Source of the DNA: Oscillospiraceae bacterium
GTDB taxonomy: Bacteria; Bacillota; Clostridia; UMGS1883
Length of the DNA stretch: 6,988 nt
NCBI GenBank assembly: GCA_015069065.1
Contig: SVJI01000077.1
Span: 1-6,988 of the forward strand
Direction of reading: 5' to 3'
The notes under the pieces were generated by a model, which was given only the letters and a program-made list of their open reading frames with translations, had not been told where the DNA came from and did not search any database. Of the stretch, positions 5,262 to 6,988 are shown in pieces. Each line of letters begins with the position of its first letter. Position 1 is the first letter of the stretch. The translations under genes and the position numbers were made by a program.

Positions 5262-6631
5262 TCACTAACCCTCCCGATTTCTGTTGCTATCAGGTTGACC
5301 ATGATGCCTGTGTTCAAATCCATGGCATCCTTTGGATAGATGGTCTTTATATATCCGTTGTAGAATTTGTCGCGGAAGAATTTCACAGCATCCTCATGCG
5401 AGCCGCCGTTATTTAAAATTTCAGCAATATCGTGCGCAGTGCTTTCGGCGCTTTGCCGTCCGTTTTTGAGGTATAGGGCGGTTTCCTCCTTGTCCAGAAG
5501 TCCGCAGTGGGGGACAAGGATGTTGTCGATAGGCATTTTCTCCGCTTTGGCAATGGAGTCAAGCGTTATCTGATAACCTATGAGGTAGGAGGGAACAACC
5601 ACTCCGTCACCGCCATATACGCCGAGTGTTTCACATCCGAGAAGAAGAGCGTTTTTAGCCAGATAGAACCCCACGGAGCATTTTGTATGACCGGGGAGCC
5701 CGATTACTGTGAAATTCATGTCACCGCACGTCAGTGTGTCGCCGTCGTTCACACAGATATCTGCGCCCAGCTCGTCTATCAAATCTTCATACTCTGTAAC
5801 ACCGCACTTTTCGGCAAATTTCCTGTCTAAATCACGCATTACTGCACGTGCAGTAGGCTTTTGGAATATTTTTTGCGCATACTCTGCGGCAACAATCTTC
5901 GCCTCTGGAAAGCGTTTTTTAATATATACAGAGCCGAGGGCGTGGTCATAGTGGGAATGAGTCAGGAATATATAATCCAGCTTCCGTGTACCCAATACTG
6001 CCTTTATATTATCTGCCACACTGTAGCCTGTAAATGCAAAGCCTGTGTCGTAAAGGATGGCGGTCTTACCGTCATCAATCAAAAATGCTCCGTCACCGGG
6101 GAGCGCCCTGACATCTGTTATTTTAATATTATGCATAGTATCCTCCAATAACCATTCGTATGCTAAACGTGGGTCTCCGTTTTCAAGATAAATCGTACCG
6201 CAGCAGCTAAAACCGTTTTTTGCCAGCGCATTCTGCATGGGTAGATTGTCTTTGTGGGTATCTATCCTTATGTGGCTGCAGTGTGCCTTGGCAAAGTCCA
6301 TGATGCGCTTTAAAACGCCCCTTTCACTGCCGCTGCTTGCCACGCGGTGAATAGCCGTATAGGGGGTATCAGCCGACCATGCACCGTCGATAATATCGTA
6401 TGTCGGGTCGTTACCCTGTATCATGGCAAAGCATCCGCAGATTTCAGAGGGGGTTACATCGCTTTCAACCACATACAGAAAACCGCTTTGCAAGTCCTGC
6501 TGTATAATATGCTCTTCGGGGTATGTATCACCCCATTGGTGAGCGTTGCCGTTTTCGCGCATAAAAGCGCGCGCAGCAGAATATATTTCCTCAATTTTAG
6601 GTAAATCGCTTATATCAGCGCGTCGTATCAT
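5258..6631 (-). CDS. GNAT acetyltransferase fused to metallo-beta-lactamase-fold hydrolase
   Basis: The product is 457 residues. Residues 1 to about 160 are a full GNAT acetyltransferase domain: an IRRADISDLPKIEEIY start, NGNAHQWGDTYP, AIHRVASSGSERGV at the acetyl-CoA loop, RIDTHKDN at 122-129, and KNGF followed by YLENGDPRLAYEW. From Met166 a metallo-beta-lactamase fold follows, with metal motif H225-x-H227-x-D229-H230 (THSHYDH), H315 (GHT) and H375 (PHCG). The usual bridging Asp position reads GCETLG, so Cys333/Glu334 replace it. The linker between domains is almost absent, and an intact internal Shine-Dalgarno and ATG mark the hydrolase start. The protein is probably cytoplasmic, and the substrates of both halves are unknown. 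I chose ATG at 6631 because AAAGGA sits 8 nt upstream; ATG at 6640 has no usable site and would add MFY. First gene of the operon. Confidence 0.87.
   Translation of the reverse strand: MIRRADISDLPKIEEIYSAARAFMRENGNAHQWGDTYPEEHIIQQDLQSGFLYVVESDVTPSEICGCFAMIQGNDPTYDIIDGAWSADTPYTAIHRVASSGSERGVLKRIMDFAKAHCSHIRIDTHKDNLPMQNALAKNGFSCCGTIYLENGDPRLAYEWLLEDTMHNIKITDVRALPGDGAFLIDDGKTAILYDTGFAFTGYSVADNIKAVLGTRKLDYIFLTHSHYDHALGSVYIKKRFPEAKIVAAEYAQKIFQKPTARAVMRDLDRKFAEKCGVTEYEDLIDELGADICVNDGDTLTCGDMNFTVIGLPGHTKCSVGFYLAKNALLLGCETLGVYGGDGVVVPSYLIGYQITLDSIAKAEKMPIDNILVPHCGLLDKEETALYLKNGRQSAESTAHDIAEILNNGGSHEDAVKFFRDKFYNGYIKTIYPKDAMDLNTGIMVNLIATEIGRVSE
6134..6146 (-). promoter_or_regulatory. Internal ribosome binding site and start codon for the hydrolase half
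   Basis: Within the fusion ORF the minus strand reads GGAGGATACTATG: a strong Shine-Dalgarno (6141-6146), a 4-nt spacer and an ATG (6134-6136) exactly where the metallo-beta-lactamase domain begins (MHNIKITDV). It would yield a free 292-residue hydrolase (5258-6136). The arrangement looks like two formerly separate genes joined in frame, or one ORF making two products. Confidence 0.6.
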
Positions 6632-6669
6632 ATAAAACATCCTTTGCTGTTTGATGTGACCTCCTATTA

Positions 6670-6698
6670 TTTATACAATAATTATTTAATATTGTCAA
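6670..6698 (-). promoter_or_regulatory. Sigma-A promoter of the minus-strand operon
   Basis: On the minus strand a perfect -35 TTGACA (6693-6698) is separated by 17 nt of AT-rich spacer from -10 TATAAA (6670-6675). The predicted start is near 6663, about 32 nt before the ATG at 6631. An AGGAGG (6660-6665) lies at the predicted start of the transcript, too far from either ATG to serve as their main ribosome site. Confidence 0.8.
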
Positions 6699-6719
6699 CA
6701 CGGTAAGATAAATAATGAG

Positions 6720-6742
6720 GTATATATCATTTACATATATAC
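6720..6742. repeat. Inverted repeat in the divergent intergenic region, possible operator
   Basis: GTATATAT (6720-6727) and ATATATAC (6735-6742) form a perfect 8-bp inverted repeat with a 7-nt spacer. It overlaps the candidate -35 of the rightward gene and lies about 20 nt upstream of the leftward -35. That placement suits a dimeric regulator acting on both promoters. The sequence is AT-rich, so chance is a real alternative. Confidence 0.35.
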
Positions 6743-6758
6743 AGATGGAGGGTATATT
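6730..6758 (+). promoter_or_regulatory. Candidate promoter for the rightward DUF6514-like gene
   Basis: TTTACA (6730-6735) and TATATT (6753-6758) are separated by exactly 17 nt. The predicted start is near 6765, giving a leader of about 26 nt before the TTG start at 6791. It is divergent from the operon promoter at 6670-6698. Confidence 0.5.
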
Positions 6759-6790
6759 ATATGTATTAAGCCGAAGAAGGGGATAGGAAA

Positions 6791-6988
6791 TTGAAAAAAG
6801 TTGTTTACCGTCTGAAAAGGGAAGACGGAGAGTCTGGCGAAGCCTATGGACTACAGGTGGAAGAAAGAGGAAAGTGTGCAGCGTACATAAAGGGGGCATT
6901 TACAGAAAAGCGCGCGGGGAAGAAGTTTATACAGCTGTGTAAAACGCACGGCGTGTCAGCCGTGCATGTAAGGGATGTATTGGCAGAT
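6791..6988 (+). CDS. Small conserved protein resembling DUF6514, N-terminal part
   Basis: An open frame of 66 codons runs off the right edge. It starts at TTG with AAGGGGA 7 nt upstream. An in-frame TAA at 6767-6769 leaves no better start. The protein begins (M)KKVVYRLKREDGES, continues AYGLQVEERGKCAAYIKGAFTE, and ends VSAVHVRDVLAD. This resembles a small family of uncharacterised Clostridial proteins (DUF6514, from memory), whose members carry a similar tail on the pattern S.VHLRDVVED. It is hydrophilic, with no signal peptide or membrane segment. No function is known. If the family match holds, only a few tens of residues at most are missing. It is transcribed divergently from the redox operon. 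Coding evidence is the strong Shine-Dalgarno, the candidate promoter and the family resemblance. Confidence 0.7.
   Translation, partial: MKKVVYRLKREDGESGEAYGLQVEERGKCAAYIKGAFTEKRAGKKFIQLCKTHGVSAVHVRDVLAD

Noticed and set aside
5258..6136. Hydrolase half considered as a beta-lactam resistance enzyme
   Set aside because: The fold family is very broad, there is no signal peptide, and the bridging residue differs. Nothing supports beta-lactam activity.
6747..6769. GGAGGG followed 8 nt later by ATG-TAT-TAA, a two-codon mini-ORF
   Set aside because: Its ribosome site lies upstream of the predicted transcript start and overlaps the -10 box. It is most likely chance in AT-rich DNA.
6615..6899. 94-codon minus-strand open frame over the divergent region
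   Set aside because: It crosses both promoters and is antisense to the DUF6514-like gene. The composition looks non-coding.

Overview
The window looks like chromosomal DNA from an anaerobic Gram-positive bacterium of the class Clostridia, possibly a gut species or metagenome contig. This inference rests on three things. Shine-Dalgarno sites are strong and GGAGG-like. Promoters are sigma-A-like with AT-rich spacers. The gene set (A-type flavodiiron protein, ferredoxin-thioredoxin-reductase-like protein, MepA-like MATE pump, probable DUF6514 protein) is typical of these anaerobes. The species cannot be read from the sequence.

Layout. Positions 1-1117 are one open minus-strand frame. It encodes part of a secreted or surface repeat protein (InlB/Listeria-Bacteroides-type modules around an Ig-like segment), with both ends missing. 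At about 1117/1118 this abuts, head to head, the C-terminal 85 residues of a plus-strand nitroreductase. Both genes lack their 5' parts at the same point, so the join is either a real deletion or inversion breakpoint or a misassembly. A bidirectional terminator at 1379-1416 follows the nitroreductase.

Positions 1415-6631 hold six tightly packed minus-strand genes. In transcription order they are a GNAT-metallo-beta-lactamase fusion, a MATE transporter, a flavodiiron protein, a ZIP metal transporter, a small FTR-beta-like iron-sulfur protein and a thioredoxin. The spacings are a 4-nt overlap, 65 nt, 27 nt, 5 nt (ATG start of the FTR-like gene) and 3 nt. A near-consensus promoter (6670-6698) drives the set, and a second candidate promoter (3890-3919) lies before the flavodiiron gene. 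The shared terminator ends the unit.

As a working idea, the last four genes suit redox and oxygen protection of an anaerobe. The flavodiiron protein would remove O2 or NO, the ZIP protein would import divalent metal, and the FTR-like protein would pass ferredoxin electrons to the adjacent thioredoxin. The first two genes (fusion and MATE pump) have no clear link to that role beyond co-transcription.

Beyond 6640 is a divergent AT-rich regulatory region, then the start of a plus-strand gene resembling DUF6514 that runs off the right edge. There is no gene-free stretch longer than 300 bases. No tRNA, rRNA, CRISPR array, insertion sequence or phage gene was recognised.
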